A stretch of DNA of 64,000 nucleotides, taken from Bacteroidota bacterium (GTDB lineage: Bacteria > Spirochaetota > Spirochaetia > JABMQR01). The position numbers and the translations under genes were made by a program. This document shows positions 44,902-52,662 of this stretch, one piece after another. Location of the stretch: NCBI GenBank assembly GCA_013202335.1, contig JABMQR010000208.1, positions 21,680 through 85,679 of the forward strand, read 5' to 3'. Every line of letters starts with the position of its first letter. Position 1 is the first letter of the stretch. The notes beneath the pieces were generated by a model, which did no database searches, was not told the origin of the DNA, and saw only the letters and a program-made list of their open reading frames with translations.

Positions 44902-46044
44902 TCAATTATTCCAATTTTTTATATAATTATGCATGCGAAGAAACTGATTATACTTCATAGTTGGCGGGATTGAGTGATCTGAATGGGCAATCCATCCCCC
45001 CTTGCTAAATCTTCTGCACCGTGCCTCAAGATCTTTTTCCAGCGGTTCCCAGAAGCCTGAAACTTTGTGAGCATCAATACTCCCGTAAAAAGCCAGAACA
45101 CCCTCATATCTGTCCGCCAGTTCCAGAACATTCATACCTGCTGAAACCTGAACCGGATTTAGAACCTGTATGCCGCATTCTACATAATCATCAAGCAGCA
45201 TCCCCACATTTCCACAGGAGTGCAGCCAGAAATCAATCCCATGCATCTTCAAAAACTTACCCATCTCAACGTATATAGGTTTAAGGATCTCCCTGAACAT
45301 AGTGGGGGAAATCAGAGGGGCGGTCGCACTTCCCAGGTCATCAATCATGAGATACCCGTCAGGTCGAATACCTTCGCTGATGGATTTCGCAAGTATGGAT
45401 AGCGTAAGTTCTTTGTGTTTCTGTGCCATCTCCTCAAACCAATCGGGTTCAAGAGCAATATCCATAAGAACACGGGAAAAATCCCGATGCCGCCAGGTTG
45501 CCTCCCAGGGTCCATAGTTAATAGCCAGAATATAGCGTTCCGCAGCGACAAACCGGTTATATTTTTTCTTAGCTTCATTCCAGGTTGGATACAGTTCAAA
45601 GTGTTCAAAATAGCTGCGATCATCTATTCTCGCTGCTTCACCTTCGATCATCTGCATCATGGGTTTTACAATCGTATTCCAGGCATCCTGATCTTCAGTT
45701 ACAGTTTTCGTGTAGTGGATGGTTCCGGATTTCTGCCAGGTTTTTACTGCCTGATAACCAAATCGATCATCAAAGGTATAGAAATCACCATCATGAGAGA
45801 TAATTTTCTGCTCAAATCTTGGTGATGAATCCAGATACATCGGCGCAACATCCAAATCAAAATAAGCCTCGACCGAATTGAGATTTTCCAATTCCGCACA
45901 AAGCGGCGGGTACATTTCCACTGTTTCCGGTAACCCCTGAGCCTTCCACTCTGTGAGCGTATCAGTCCAGAAATTTTCATGTACGGGAATCCTATCCGGT
46001 TGGTCCCATTGAATAGCAGCCCGAACTCTCTCTTTTGAATTCAA
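44902..46044 (-). CDS. URO-D-superfamily protein (1 of 3), first gene of the catabolic operon
   Basis: A 380-residue protein of the uroporphyrinogen decarboxylase superfamily. N-terminal MNSKERVRAAIQWDQPDRIPV is a hallmark; HSCGNVGMLLDDYVECGIQVLNPVQ has the H-x-C metal site seen in MtaA/CmuA methyltransferases, but the later cysteine ligand is not evident. It lacks the N-terminal arginines of heme-pathway UroD, so heme synthesis is unlikely. Such proteins are frequent beside sugar-catabolic genes with no assigned reaction. The start is TTG 46044 with AGAGGA upstream. It is divergent from the GntR gene across a shared operator region. Confidence 0.75.
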   Translation of the reverse strand: MNSKERVRAAIQWDQPDRIPVHENFWTDTLTEWKAQGLPETVEMYPPLCAELENLNSVEAYFDLDVAPMYLDSSPRFEQKIISHDGDFYTFDDRFGYQAVKTWQKSGTIHYTKTVTEDQDAWNTIVKPMMQMIEGEAARIDDRSYFEHFELYPTWNEAKKKYNRFVAAERYILAINYGPWEATWRHRDFSRVLMDIALEPDWFEEMAQKHKELTLSILAKSISEGIRPDGYLMIDDLGSATAPLISPTMFREILKPIYVEMGKFLKMHGIDFWLHSCGNVGMLLDDYVECGIQVLNPVQVSAGMNVLELADRYEGVLAFYGSIDAHKVSGFWEPLEKDLEARCRRFSKGGWIAHSDHSIPPTMKYNQFLRMHNYIKNWNN

Positions 46045-46090
46045 AATATTTTCCTCTTGTTTTCACAATTTTAACTAGTATATATTATTA

Positions 46091-46151
46091 TTGCATACTG
46101 TTGTATACTGTCAAGTTATTTCTTGTTAATTTCAAATTCCTAGTATACAAT
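46091..46151. promoter_or_regulatory. Divergent promoter-operator region of the GntR-controlled island
   Basis: A tandem 10-bp repeat TTGCATACTG/TTGTATACTG lies at 46091-46110, and AGTATACAA at 46142-46150 mirrors TTGTATACT (46101-46109) with centres 41 bp apart, about four turns. The minus-strand -35 TTGACA (46114-46109) of the catabolic operon overlaps the left sites. The plus-strand promoter of the regulator, TTGTTA (46123-46128), 17 bases, TACAAT (46146-46151), overlaps the right site. I infer binding by the GntR protein and autoregulation. Confidence 0.65.
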
Positions 46152-46177
46152 ATCAATATAATGAGACGGGGGGCACT

Positions 46178-46861
46178 ATGGCTAATGAAAGAATTGTAGA
46201 GAAATCATCCTACACCAAACTGAAAAATCTTATACTTGACAGAAAAATCAAACATGGACAACGAATGACAGAGGCTTTCCTCTCAGAACAGATGGAATTA
46301 TCACGAATTCCCGTTCGGGAAGCAATACAACTCCTTGTACATGAGGGTTTTATTGAGAGAACAGGAAAAAACGGCTATATGATAAAAGAGTATAATGAAC
46401 AGGACATTATTGACCTCTACAGCTATCGTGAGGCAATGGATGGAATGCTTGCCAGACTCTTTACCCAGAGAATGGATTTATCGCAGCTCTATTTTCTTGA
46501 GATGAATATCGAACATATGCATGAACAGCTCGTTGATGAAGTTGATCATGCAGCCTTTTCCAAAACCGATCTGGACTTCCATCGCTATATCGCACGCGGA
46601 GCAAGAAACAAGTATATGGAACACCAGCATGAGATAATTCTTGAAAAGGTTCTCTATATTGCTGACTCAATATATGAAGTTGGAAAAGAGGGTGTTAAAA
46701 TGCTCCTTGATGAGCATAGTTATGAAGAGACCTACAATCAACACCAGGCAATATACGCAGCAATAAAGAACAGAGATCTGGATAAAGCGGAAGCTGCAGC
46801 CAGAGAGTCGGTGCGAAATGGACTTAAAAAAGCCCTGATGACGCTCTCAAGAATGTCATAA
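46178..46861 (+). CDS. GntR-family regulator, FadR (FCD) subfamily
   Basis: A 227-residue regulator. The N-terminal winged helix (residues 8-70) includes LILDRKIKHGQRMTEAFLSEQM and SRIPVREAIQLLVHEGFIER; the C-terminal FCD domain has the metal/ligand-binding DLDFHRYIARGARN and EHQAIYAAIKNRDLDKAEAA-type helices. FCD regulators sense sugar acids or similar carboxylates. A G-rich site (GGGGGG) lies 6 bases before the ATG. It starts the plus-strand unit with a second URO-D protein and the 2-epimerase, and faces the aldolase operon. Confidence 0.9.
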   Translation: MANERIVEKSSYTKLKNLILDRKIKHGQRMTEAFLSEQMELSRIPVREAIQLLVHEGFIERTGKNGYMIKEYNEQDIIDLYSYREAMDGMLARLFTQRMDLSQLYFLEMNIEHMHEQLVDEVDHAAFSKTDLDFHRYIARGARNKYMEHQHEIILEKVLYIADSIYEVGKEGVKMLLDEHSYEETYNQHQAIYAAIKNRDLDKAEAAARESVRNGLKKALMTLSRMS

Positions 46862-46890
46862 TCTTAGAATATAATAAAACAGGAATAGTT

Positions 46891-47955
46891 ATGAAATCTA
46901 AAGAGCGAGTATTATGTGCGATACAGCATCAAGAACCTGACAGAACTCCTCTTATGTACCGGGATGTTCCGGAAGTAAGAACTCGAATAAAAAAAGACCT
47001 GGGAGTACAAACTGACGAAGAGCTCTTTAGCCAGTTTGGCATAGATTTCCGTTGGGTAGGCCCTCACTATATCGGACCTGCTTTGGAAATCTCTGATATA
47101 GAGAAACGGGATTATTGGGGTGTTGATTGGCAATACAGGAAATTTAGTGATCGTGCCGGTTACTGGAATGAGAAATTCTTCCCTATGGAAAAAATTGAAT
47201 CCCCCGAGGAAGCGGCTGCCTGGCCTCTACCCGACCTGGGTTGGTGGGATTTTTCAAAACTTAGCAGTGATTGTGATTCTTTTAGTGATTATGCGATTAT
47301 GACTGCACCTGGATTCAGCTCTCCTGGAGTTCTCCAGTATCCTATTCAAACCCTTATCGGAGTTGAGCGGAGTCTAATGGATTTATACATCAATCCTGAG
47401 TTCTATCGGGCTTTGATTAAACGTGTTTTGGAGTTTCATATCCCATTTATCACTTCTATGATGAAATCCGCAGAGGGAAAAATTGATTTTTTTAGAATTG
47501 GTGACGACTTTGGTACTCAGCAAGGACTTTTAATGGGTGTTGAATTATGGAAAGAATTTTTCCAATCAGCACTCAAATTGATGGGAAAAACAGCAAAAAA
47601 TTTTGGCGCATACTATTACCAGCACTCATGCGGTGCAGTCCGGGATTTGATTCCCGCCCTAATCGAAACGGGTGTTGATGTTCTCGATCCGGTTCAGGTA
47701 AAAGCTGCCGGCATGGTTCCGGCTGAACTTAAAAAGGAGTTCGGAGACAGAATCTGTTTTTCCGGCGGTGTCGACGAGCAGGACCTTCTCCCTTTCGGCA
47801 GCGAACAGGATGTACGTGAAGCCGTTTGGCGGCTTTTGGATGATATGAGCGGGAATGGCGGATTTATTCTTGGACCGACACATAACTTCCAGGATGATAT
47901 TCCAACACGAAACATTGTTGCTATGTACGAAGCTGCCCATACATGGAAAGGATAA
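46891..47955 (+). CDS. URO-D-superfamily protein (2 of 3)
   Basis: A 354-residue homologue of the uroporphyrinogen decarboxylase superfamily: MKSKERVLCAIQHQEPDRTPL at the N-terminus, YYYQHSCGAVRDLIPALIETGVDVLDPVQ with the H-x-C site, and GGFILGPTHNFQDDIPTRNIVAMYEA at the end, where a histidine takes the place of the third cysteine ligand. Same class as the divergent gene at 44902-46044, to which it is paralogous. AGGAA before the ATG. The next gene begins 5 bases after its stop. Reaction unknown; no corrinoid protein gene accompanies it. Confidence 0.75.
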   Translation: MKSKERVLCAIQHQEPDRTPLMYRDVPEVRTRIKKDLGVQTDEELFSQFGIDFRWVGPHYIGPALEISDIEKRDYWGVDWQYRKFSDRAGYWNEKFFPMEKIESPEEAAAWPLPDLGWWDFSKLSSDCDSFSDYAIMTAPGFSSPGVLQYPIQTLIGVERSLMDLYINPEFYRALIKRVLEFHIPFITSMMKSAEGKIDFFRIGDDFGTQQGLLMGVELWKEFFQSALKLMGKTAKNFGAYYYQHSCGAVRDLIPALIETGVDVLDPVQVKAAGMVPAELKKEFGDRICFSGGVDEQDLLPFGSEQDVREAVWRLLDDMSGNGGFILGPTHNFQDDIPTRNIVAMYEAAHTWKG

Positions 47956-47960
47956 TTGCT

Positions 47961-49148
47961 ATGAATTTAGAGAGAATTGAAGATCTGAAAGCTTTTTATT
48001 ACCGGGAACTGACTGAAGATGTAGTTCCTTTCTGGTTAAATAATTCAGTGGATTGGGAGTACGGCGGATTCATGGACTTTCTTGATCGTGAAGGGAAACC
48101 CTTATCAACTGATAAAGGCGGATGGGTCCAGGGCCGGGCGGTCTGGGTTTTCTCCACCCTCTATCGGGACATCGAACAAAAACCAGAGTGGCTAAAAGCG
48201 GCTGAAAACGGTGTACGTTTTATACGGGAAAAACTCCGTCGTTCATCCGATGGTCGGGTCTACTTTGAGGTAACCAGAGAGGGAGGACCTCTGGTGATGA
48301 GACGATATCTTTTCTCTGAGTTATTTGCAGCTCTTGGTTTGGCGGCATACTCAGAGATTTCAGGTGATACGAAAGCGCTCGATGAAGCTAAAGAGCTCTA
48401 TGAGCTTATCGACAATCCACCTGATACCATTGAAGCAAAAATTGACCCGGAAATACGTCAGTTCCGCGGCCACTCAATGACTATGATGATGATCAGCTTT
48501 TGCCAGATCATGCGGCAGGCAGATCCTGAACGGGCTGAAATGTATACAACCAGAATAGATCAGCAGATAGATGAGCTGTTTACGTACTTTGTAAAACCGG
48601 ATTTAAAAGCTCTATTGGAGACTGTCGGCCCGAACGGAGAACTTTCTGAAGGTTCTGAGGGACGCTGTGTTAATCCCGGCCATGCCATTGAGACAGCCTG
48701 GTTTGTCTTAGAAGAGGCAAAATACCGGAAAGATCCAAAATTAGCTGCACGAATTCTGCCTGTTCTGGATTGGTCAATCGAACTGGGATGGGATAAGGAG
48801 TATGGCGGTCTCTACTCATTTGTGGATATTGAGGGAAAACAACCGGCTCAAATTGAGTGGGACATGAAGTACTGGTGGCCTCACAGTGAGGCGGTATATG
48901 CATTTCTTTTAGCGTACAGCATGACTGGTGAGGCACGTTACAAAAAGTGGTTCGATGTTATACACGACTACACCTGGTCCCATTTCCCTGATCGTGAAAA
49001 AGGTGAATGGTTTGGATACCTGAGACGTGACGGCTCAGTGCAGGTGGACTTGAAGGGAAATCATTATAAAGGACCGTTTCATATTCCCCGATTCCTAATT
49101 AAATGCTACCTGCTGCTTGCAGAGATGGAATCTACTGAGAATAAATAA
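47961..49148 (+). CDS. N-acylglucosamine 2-epimerase family protein
   Basis: A 395-residue (alpha/alpha)6-barrel enzyme of the AGE family, which interconverts GlcNAc and ManNAc; other members epimerise or isomerise unmodified sugars. Family blocks: LNNSVDWEYGGFMDFLDREG, GGWVQGRAVWVFSTLYR, RQFRGHSMTMMM, CVNPGHAIETAWFVLEEA and WPHSEAVYAFLLAY with the catalytic histidines. ATG 47961 has AAAGGA 8 bases upstream; ATG 47943 inside the preceding gene is less likely. With the NanA-like aldolase across the operator region it could complete sialic-acid degradation to GlcNAc (inference). Confidence 0.88.
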   Translation: MNLERIEDLKAFYYRELTEDVVPFWLNNSVDWEYGGFMDFLDREGKPLSTDKGGWVQGRAVWVFSTLYRDIEQKPEWLKAAENGVRFIREKLRRSSDGRVYFEVTREGGPLVMRRYLFSELFAALGLAAYSEISGDTKALDEAKELYELIDNPPDTIEAKIDPEIRQFRGHSMTMMMISFCQIMRQADPERAEMYTTRIDQQIDELFTYFVKPDLKALLETVGPNGELSEGSEGRCVNPGHAIETAWFVLEEAKYRKDPKLAARILPVLDWSIELGWDKEYGGLYSFVDIEGKQPAQIEWDMKYWWPHSEAVYAFLLAYSMTGEARYKKWFDVIHDYTWSHFPDREKGEWFGYLRRDGSVQVDLKGNHYKGPFHIPRFLIKCYLLLAEMESTENK

Positions 49149-49168
49149 TCCCGGTCGGTCCAACGGCA

Positions 49169-49540
49169 CTACACTAAAGCTATTATAAACACTGCGGTAA
49201 ATGCAGCAACAAAGGTACCAATCATCAAACCAAGCGTTTTAGCGTAGCCCTTAGGATCAATCTGACCATTAGCATCCATTCGTTTGATTATGGGAAAGAG
49301 CTTCCAAAAAAATGATAATATTGAGAGTATCAGCGCTCCGACTGCAGCCAGTTGGGTTACTCTTTCACCTGTTATGATGATGACAATCAGCAGCGCGATA
49401 AAGATTAGTTTCGTACCGGCAACCCAAAATACCAGATACCGAACCAGCTCATGAATCTCCTCATGCTCCTTAGATTTTTCCCAGGCATTAAATACACCAA
49501 CTCCATTCCCGCGCTTTGTTCCCGGGGTAAAGTAGAGCAT
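49169..49540 (-). CDS. Small integral membrane protein of unknown function
   Basis: A 123-residue protein with three predicted membrane helices (about residues 40-62, 65-88, 102-122) and a charged N-terminus with many lysine and glutamate residues (EKSKEHEEIHELVRYLV). No motif recognised. The ATG 49540 follows GATACT by 5 bases, so it may also be leaderless, but the -35 is poor. It converges on the 2-epimerase gene with a 20-base gap. Confidence 0.55.
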   Translation of the reverse strand: MLYFTPGTKRGNGVGVFNAWEKSKEHEEIHELVRYLVFWVAGTKLIFIALLIVIIITGERVTQLAAVGALILSILSFFWKLFPIIKRMDANGQIDPKGYAKTLGLMIGTFVAAFTAVFIIALV

Positions 49541-49658
49541 CAATCAGTATCAGTGCAATTATTACACAGGAACCTTCTGCTATGCAAATTTATTTGATAC
49601 ATTCATACCAGGTACAGACTTTGAACTATCTCCCTGTCGGAGTCTTTTTCTTGTAGAG

Positions 49659-50552
49659 CTAATCAAACACCCGAACAAGAGCACTGGTATCCCAATCACT
49701 ATATCCGGTATCACGGGCAATTTCGTTATAAATCTGCACATTACTTGCTATAACAGGTGGAACACCTAGCTTTCTTGCCATCTCAATAGCCAGCCCTGCA
49801 TCTTTGCAGAGAAGCTTAACAGGAAATACCGGATCATAATCATTGCCTACAATTTTCTTACCGCACTCAGTAAACAGACCGCTTACTGTTGCAGCTCCAC
49901 TTGTTTCCACTGCATCATAAAAGATACGGGCATCCAATCCTGCTTTCTCAGCCACAGCAAAAGCTTCAGCTGTCACGGCATTAATGACTGAGAACATGAG
50001 TTGATTGATGAGTTTGAGCGTATTACCAGATCCTGAGGGTCCCACATGAACGGTCCGTTTGGCAAATATTGCGAGGATGTCTTCAACTTGCCTGAGTGCT
50101 TCCTCACTACCTCCGACCGGCAGCACCCAATTCCCGATAGAAGCTGGACGGCCTAAAACAGGTGCATCCAGATATTCAGCACCCTTTTCAGCACAAGCCG
50201 CATGTGCAGCACGAGTCGTCTCCGGATCTACTGTACTGGTATCAACAACTATGTGTCCTTGAGTTACGGTCTCGATAAGTCCTCCAGGACCAAACACCAC
50301 AGAATTTATATGTGCAGGTGCAGGAAGGGACATTATGATAAATTTAGCTCTTTGTGCAACTTCTGCGGGTTTTTCTGCAAGCTCGGCACCAATCTCAACT
50401 GCTTTCTGCCGGGCGGCTTCACTTACATCTGCGGCAAGCACCTTTATTCCGTTATCTATGAGTCGTTTTAGCAGTACCTGACCCATAGTTCCTACACCGA
50501 TCAGACCGATTGTACCTGTGTAACGGGTTCCACTCTCTCTATTGTTTTCCAT
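49659..50552 (-). CDS. 3-hydroxyisobutyrate/tartronate semialdehyde reductase-type dehydrogenase
   Basis: A 297-residue beta-hydroxyacid dehydrogenase. NAD(P)-binding GLIGVGTMGQVLLKRL (residues 16-31), substrate loop VDTSTVDPETTR, GSGNTLKLINQLMF with the catalytic lysine and the C-terminal KLLCKDAGLAIEMARKLGVP are diagnostic. Members reduce tartronate semialdehyde or act on 3-hydroxyisobutyrate and sulfolactaldehyde; the exact substrate is open. AGGAAGAAAAC lies before the ATG. It may act together with the neighbouring sugar-acid island, but lies 0.5 kb from the 2-epimerase. Confidence 0.85.
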   Translation of the reverse strand: MENNRESGTRYTGTIGLIGVGTMGQVLLKRLIDNGIKVLAADVSEAARQKAVEIGAELAEKPAEVAQRAKFIIMSLPAPAHINSVVFGPGGLIETVTQGHIVVDTSTVDPETTRAAHAACAEKGAEYLDAPVLGRPASIGNWVLPVGGSEEALRQVEDILAIFAKRTVHVGPSGSGNTLKLINQLMFSVINAVTAEAFAVAEKAGLDARIFYDAVETSGAATVSGLFTECGKKIVGNDYDPVFPVKLLCKDAGLAIEMARKLGVPPVIASNVQIYNEIARDTGYSDWDTSALVRVFD

Positions 50553-50596
50553 GTTTTCTTCCTATGTATTGATACTTGCAATTCAAAAACTTCAAA

Positions 50597-50634
50597 GGTA
50601 AATTTCAAACAATTATCTAATTTTTGAAATTACC
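50597..50634. repeat. Intergenic palindrome of the TTTCAAA type
   Basis: GGTAAATTTCAAA (50597-50609) pairs with TTTGAAATTACC (50623-50634), one base bulged, between the dehydrogenase start and the rsgA terminator. Related to 6684-6709 and 3156-3175. Confidence 0.55.
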
Positions 50635-50685
50635 ACATTATATAGTCGACTTTATACTATTGTCAAATACTATCACCAACAAAAT

Positions 50686-50730
50686 AGGGAACGGGCATCA
50701 CTACTGTGTAGTGACACCCGCGAATTCCCT
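50686..50730 (-). terminator. Terminator of rsgA
   Basis: Three nested stems: AGGGAA/TTCCCT (50686-50691, 50725-50730), CGGG/CCCG (50692-50695, 50717-50720) and TCACTAC/GTAGTGA (50698-50704, 50708-50714). On the minus strand it is followed by ATTTTG. It lies 12 bases past the rsgA stop. Confidence 0.75.
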
Positions 50731-50742
50731 GTAGTTATTATC

Positions 50743-51822
50743 TCATTTTTTCGCTTTTTTAAGCTTTTTTGCGAATTGACTAATTTCCTTCCAGTGAACT
50801 TTTTCGACTGCATTCGCCTTCATAGCCTGCCGTTCAGCCAAATAGGCAAACTCCTTTTTTAATTTCAGGTAACTTCGAAAACGTTTCAACGCAAGAGAAT
50901 TATTTTCAATTGCTTCCTGCACTGCGCAGCCCGGCTCTTTCACATGCTGACAATCCCGAAACCGACACTCTTCCGCAAGTTCTTCTATATCATCAAAAAC
51001 CTGCTTTAGCCCCTCTTCTCCGTCCCCGTTATCACCCCAAACCTGCAGTTCCCGCATCCCGGGAGTATCAACCACCATTCCGCCATCAGGAAGAATTATC
51101 AGCTCACGAAACGTTGTGGTATGGCGACCACGGCTTCCATGTTGATTAACTTCATTCACCTTAAGCCGGTCAGATGCAGCGAGTACGTTAATTATTGTTG
51201 ATTTGCCTACCCCTGAAGATCCAATGAACGCTACCGTTTTTCCCGGGGCTATATATTTACCAACCTGCTCCATCCCCATCTGCTGACTTGCACTGAGGAT
51301 ATAGACATCGGCACCGATAGCAATTGATTCAACCTCCAGCATCCTGGACACAGCATCACTGCAAAGGTCAGCTTTGTTCAGAAGAATAACCGGTACTGCC
51401 CCGCTCTCCCAGGCGATAGACAAAAATCGTTCGATACGACGTATGTTGAAGTTCTGATCCAACCCGGTAACAATAAATATTGTATTAATATTTGCTGCAA
51501 CAACCTGCTCTTCAGTCACTGTACCGGGAACCTTCCTGCTGAAAGAACTTTTTCTCGGGAGAAGCGCATGAATCACGGCCTTCTGTTCATTCGGAAACTT
51601 TTCAGCGGCAACCCAGTCCCCTACTGTGGGGAACCGACTCTTGTTCTCTGCCCCGAATCTGAATTTTCCCGTAACTTCACAAGAAAACTCTCCTGTATCA
51701 TCACATGCTATATATTTTTCTCTATTTTCACGAAGTATTCTCAATGGAGAATACCCCTGCTCTCTATATTGGTTGAAATTCTGTTCAAAGAAATTATCCC
51801 AACCTAAATTTGATAAATGCAT
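50743..51822 (-). CDS. rsgA: Ribosome small subunit GTPase RsgA
   Basis: A 359-residue circularly permuted GTPase that acts in late 30S assembly. Order of motifs: an N-terminal OB fold, G4 LLNKADL, then G1 IGSSGVGKSTIIN, G3 VVDTPGMREL, and the C-terminal zinc site CRFRDCQHVKEPGC with the following histidine arrangement. AAGGAG and GGAAAT precede the ATG 51822. It has its own terminator. Confidence 0.95.
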   Translation of the reverse strand: MHLSNLGWDNFFEQNFNQYREQGYSPLRILRENREKYIACDDTGEFSCEVTGKFRFGAENKSRFPTVGDWVAAEKFPNEQKAVIHALLPRKSSFSRKVPGTVTEEQVVAANINTIFIVTGLDQNFNIRRIERFLSIAWESGAVPVILLNKADLCSDAVSRMLEVESIAIGADVYILSASQQMGMEQVGKYIAPGKTVAFIGSSGVGKSTIINVLAASDRLKVNEVNQHGSRGRHTTTFRELIILPDGGMVVDTPGMRELQVWGDNGDGEEGLKQVFDDIEELAEECRFRDCQHVKEPGCAVQEAIENNSLALKRFRSYLKLKKEFAYLAERQAMKANAVEKVHWKEISQFAKKLKKAKK

Positions 51823-51864
51823 TTCCAGCTCACTCCTTAGAGATCCGAAGGATAATCAACGGAT

Positions 51865-52404
51865 TTATATCCCATCAAACTCCTTCGGGTACTCAACAAT
51901 CCCCACTTTTCCTGCTAAAGCACCTTCAACCAGCTCTATAGCCATGAAGGCCTCATCAGGAACTTCAAAGGGACATGTAATATGCCATTCTGACGCTTTC
52001 CGAAAACCAAATCCTGGGTAGTAATCCTTATGCCCAAGTACGATAACCGACGAAAACCCCAGCCCATTCGTAACCGAAAGGCCTTTCGCAACCAAAAGCC
52101 CTTTTGTAACCAGCAGTCCGCCTATTCCATTACCCTGATATGCAGGTAGAACTGCTAATGGGGCAAGTGAAAGGGTGTGGAACTCTGTGTGCTGATCACC
52201 AAGAATTTTGATTTTTGAGAAAAGAATATGCCCTACGAGGGTTTCATCAACTTCAGCCACAAGCGAGAGTTCTGGCATGAAGCTCTCTCCGGCTCTAATT
52301 CTCTCAACAAGCCTGCTTTCATCATCCTGTTTAAAGGCTTCTTTGTTCACATCAAAAATTTTTTGGTGATCCTTTATTGTTTCTTCTCTAATAATTATAT
52401 CCAT
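51865..52404 (-). CDS. GNAT acetyltransferase (YhbS-like) with internal tandem repeat
   Basis: A 179-residue acetyltransferase. The fold is that of the YhbS/YjdJ group: IIIREETIKDHQKIFDVN, LSLAPLAVLPAYQGNGIGGLLV (acetyl-CoA loop), VIVLGHKDYYPGFGFRKAS. Helix 3 after the acetyl-CoA loop is lengthened by three tandem 6-residue units (LVTKGL, LVAKGL, SVTNGL), encoded by three 18-base units at 52060-52113. ATG 52404 has GGAGGAGG upstream. Acceptor unknown. Confidence 0.8.
   Translation of the reverse strand: MDIIIREETIKDHQKIFDVNKEAFKQDDESRLVERIRAGESFMPELSLVAEVDETLVGHILFSKIKILGDQHTEFHTLSLAPLAVLPAYQGNGIGGLLVTKGLLVAKGLSVTNGLGFSSVIVLGHKDYYPGFGFRKASEWHITCPFEVPDEAFMAIELVEGALAGKVGIVEYPKEFDGI
52060..52113 (-). 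repeat. In-frame 18-base tandem repeat inside the GNAT gene
   Basis: Three 18-base units occupy 52060-52077, 52078-52095 and 52096-52113 and encode 6 residues each. Relatives normally have a single such helix turn here, so the repeat is a recent, in-frame expansion. Confidence 0.7.
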
Positions 52405-52662
52405 AATGAATCCTCCTCCCATATCAACATACTGTTGAGAGCATTCTTAATGCACTTGTTGGAATATTTCCCTGTTAGAACACTATGGTTCTATTGATAT
52501 GGTTAATGTGGTTTGAATTTTTTGCAATCAGCATGTTGGGACTGTGACAAGATCCCGCTGATTATTAAATTATGACAATCTCTTTCATGTAGCTAAATAA
52601 TATACCCGTTTTCTTCAGAATGCCAGCATTATTCCTATAGATTAGGAATCAATACAGCCAGC
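52405..52662. other. Gap upstream of the GNAT gene
   Basis: No gene visible. A hairpin AATCAGC (52526-52532) with GCTGATT (52557-52563) and an inner GGGA/TCCC pair lies in the middle; there is no T-run on the minus strand that would make it a clear terminator of the aminotransferase. Confidence 0.4.
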
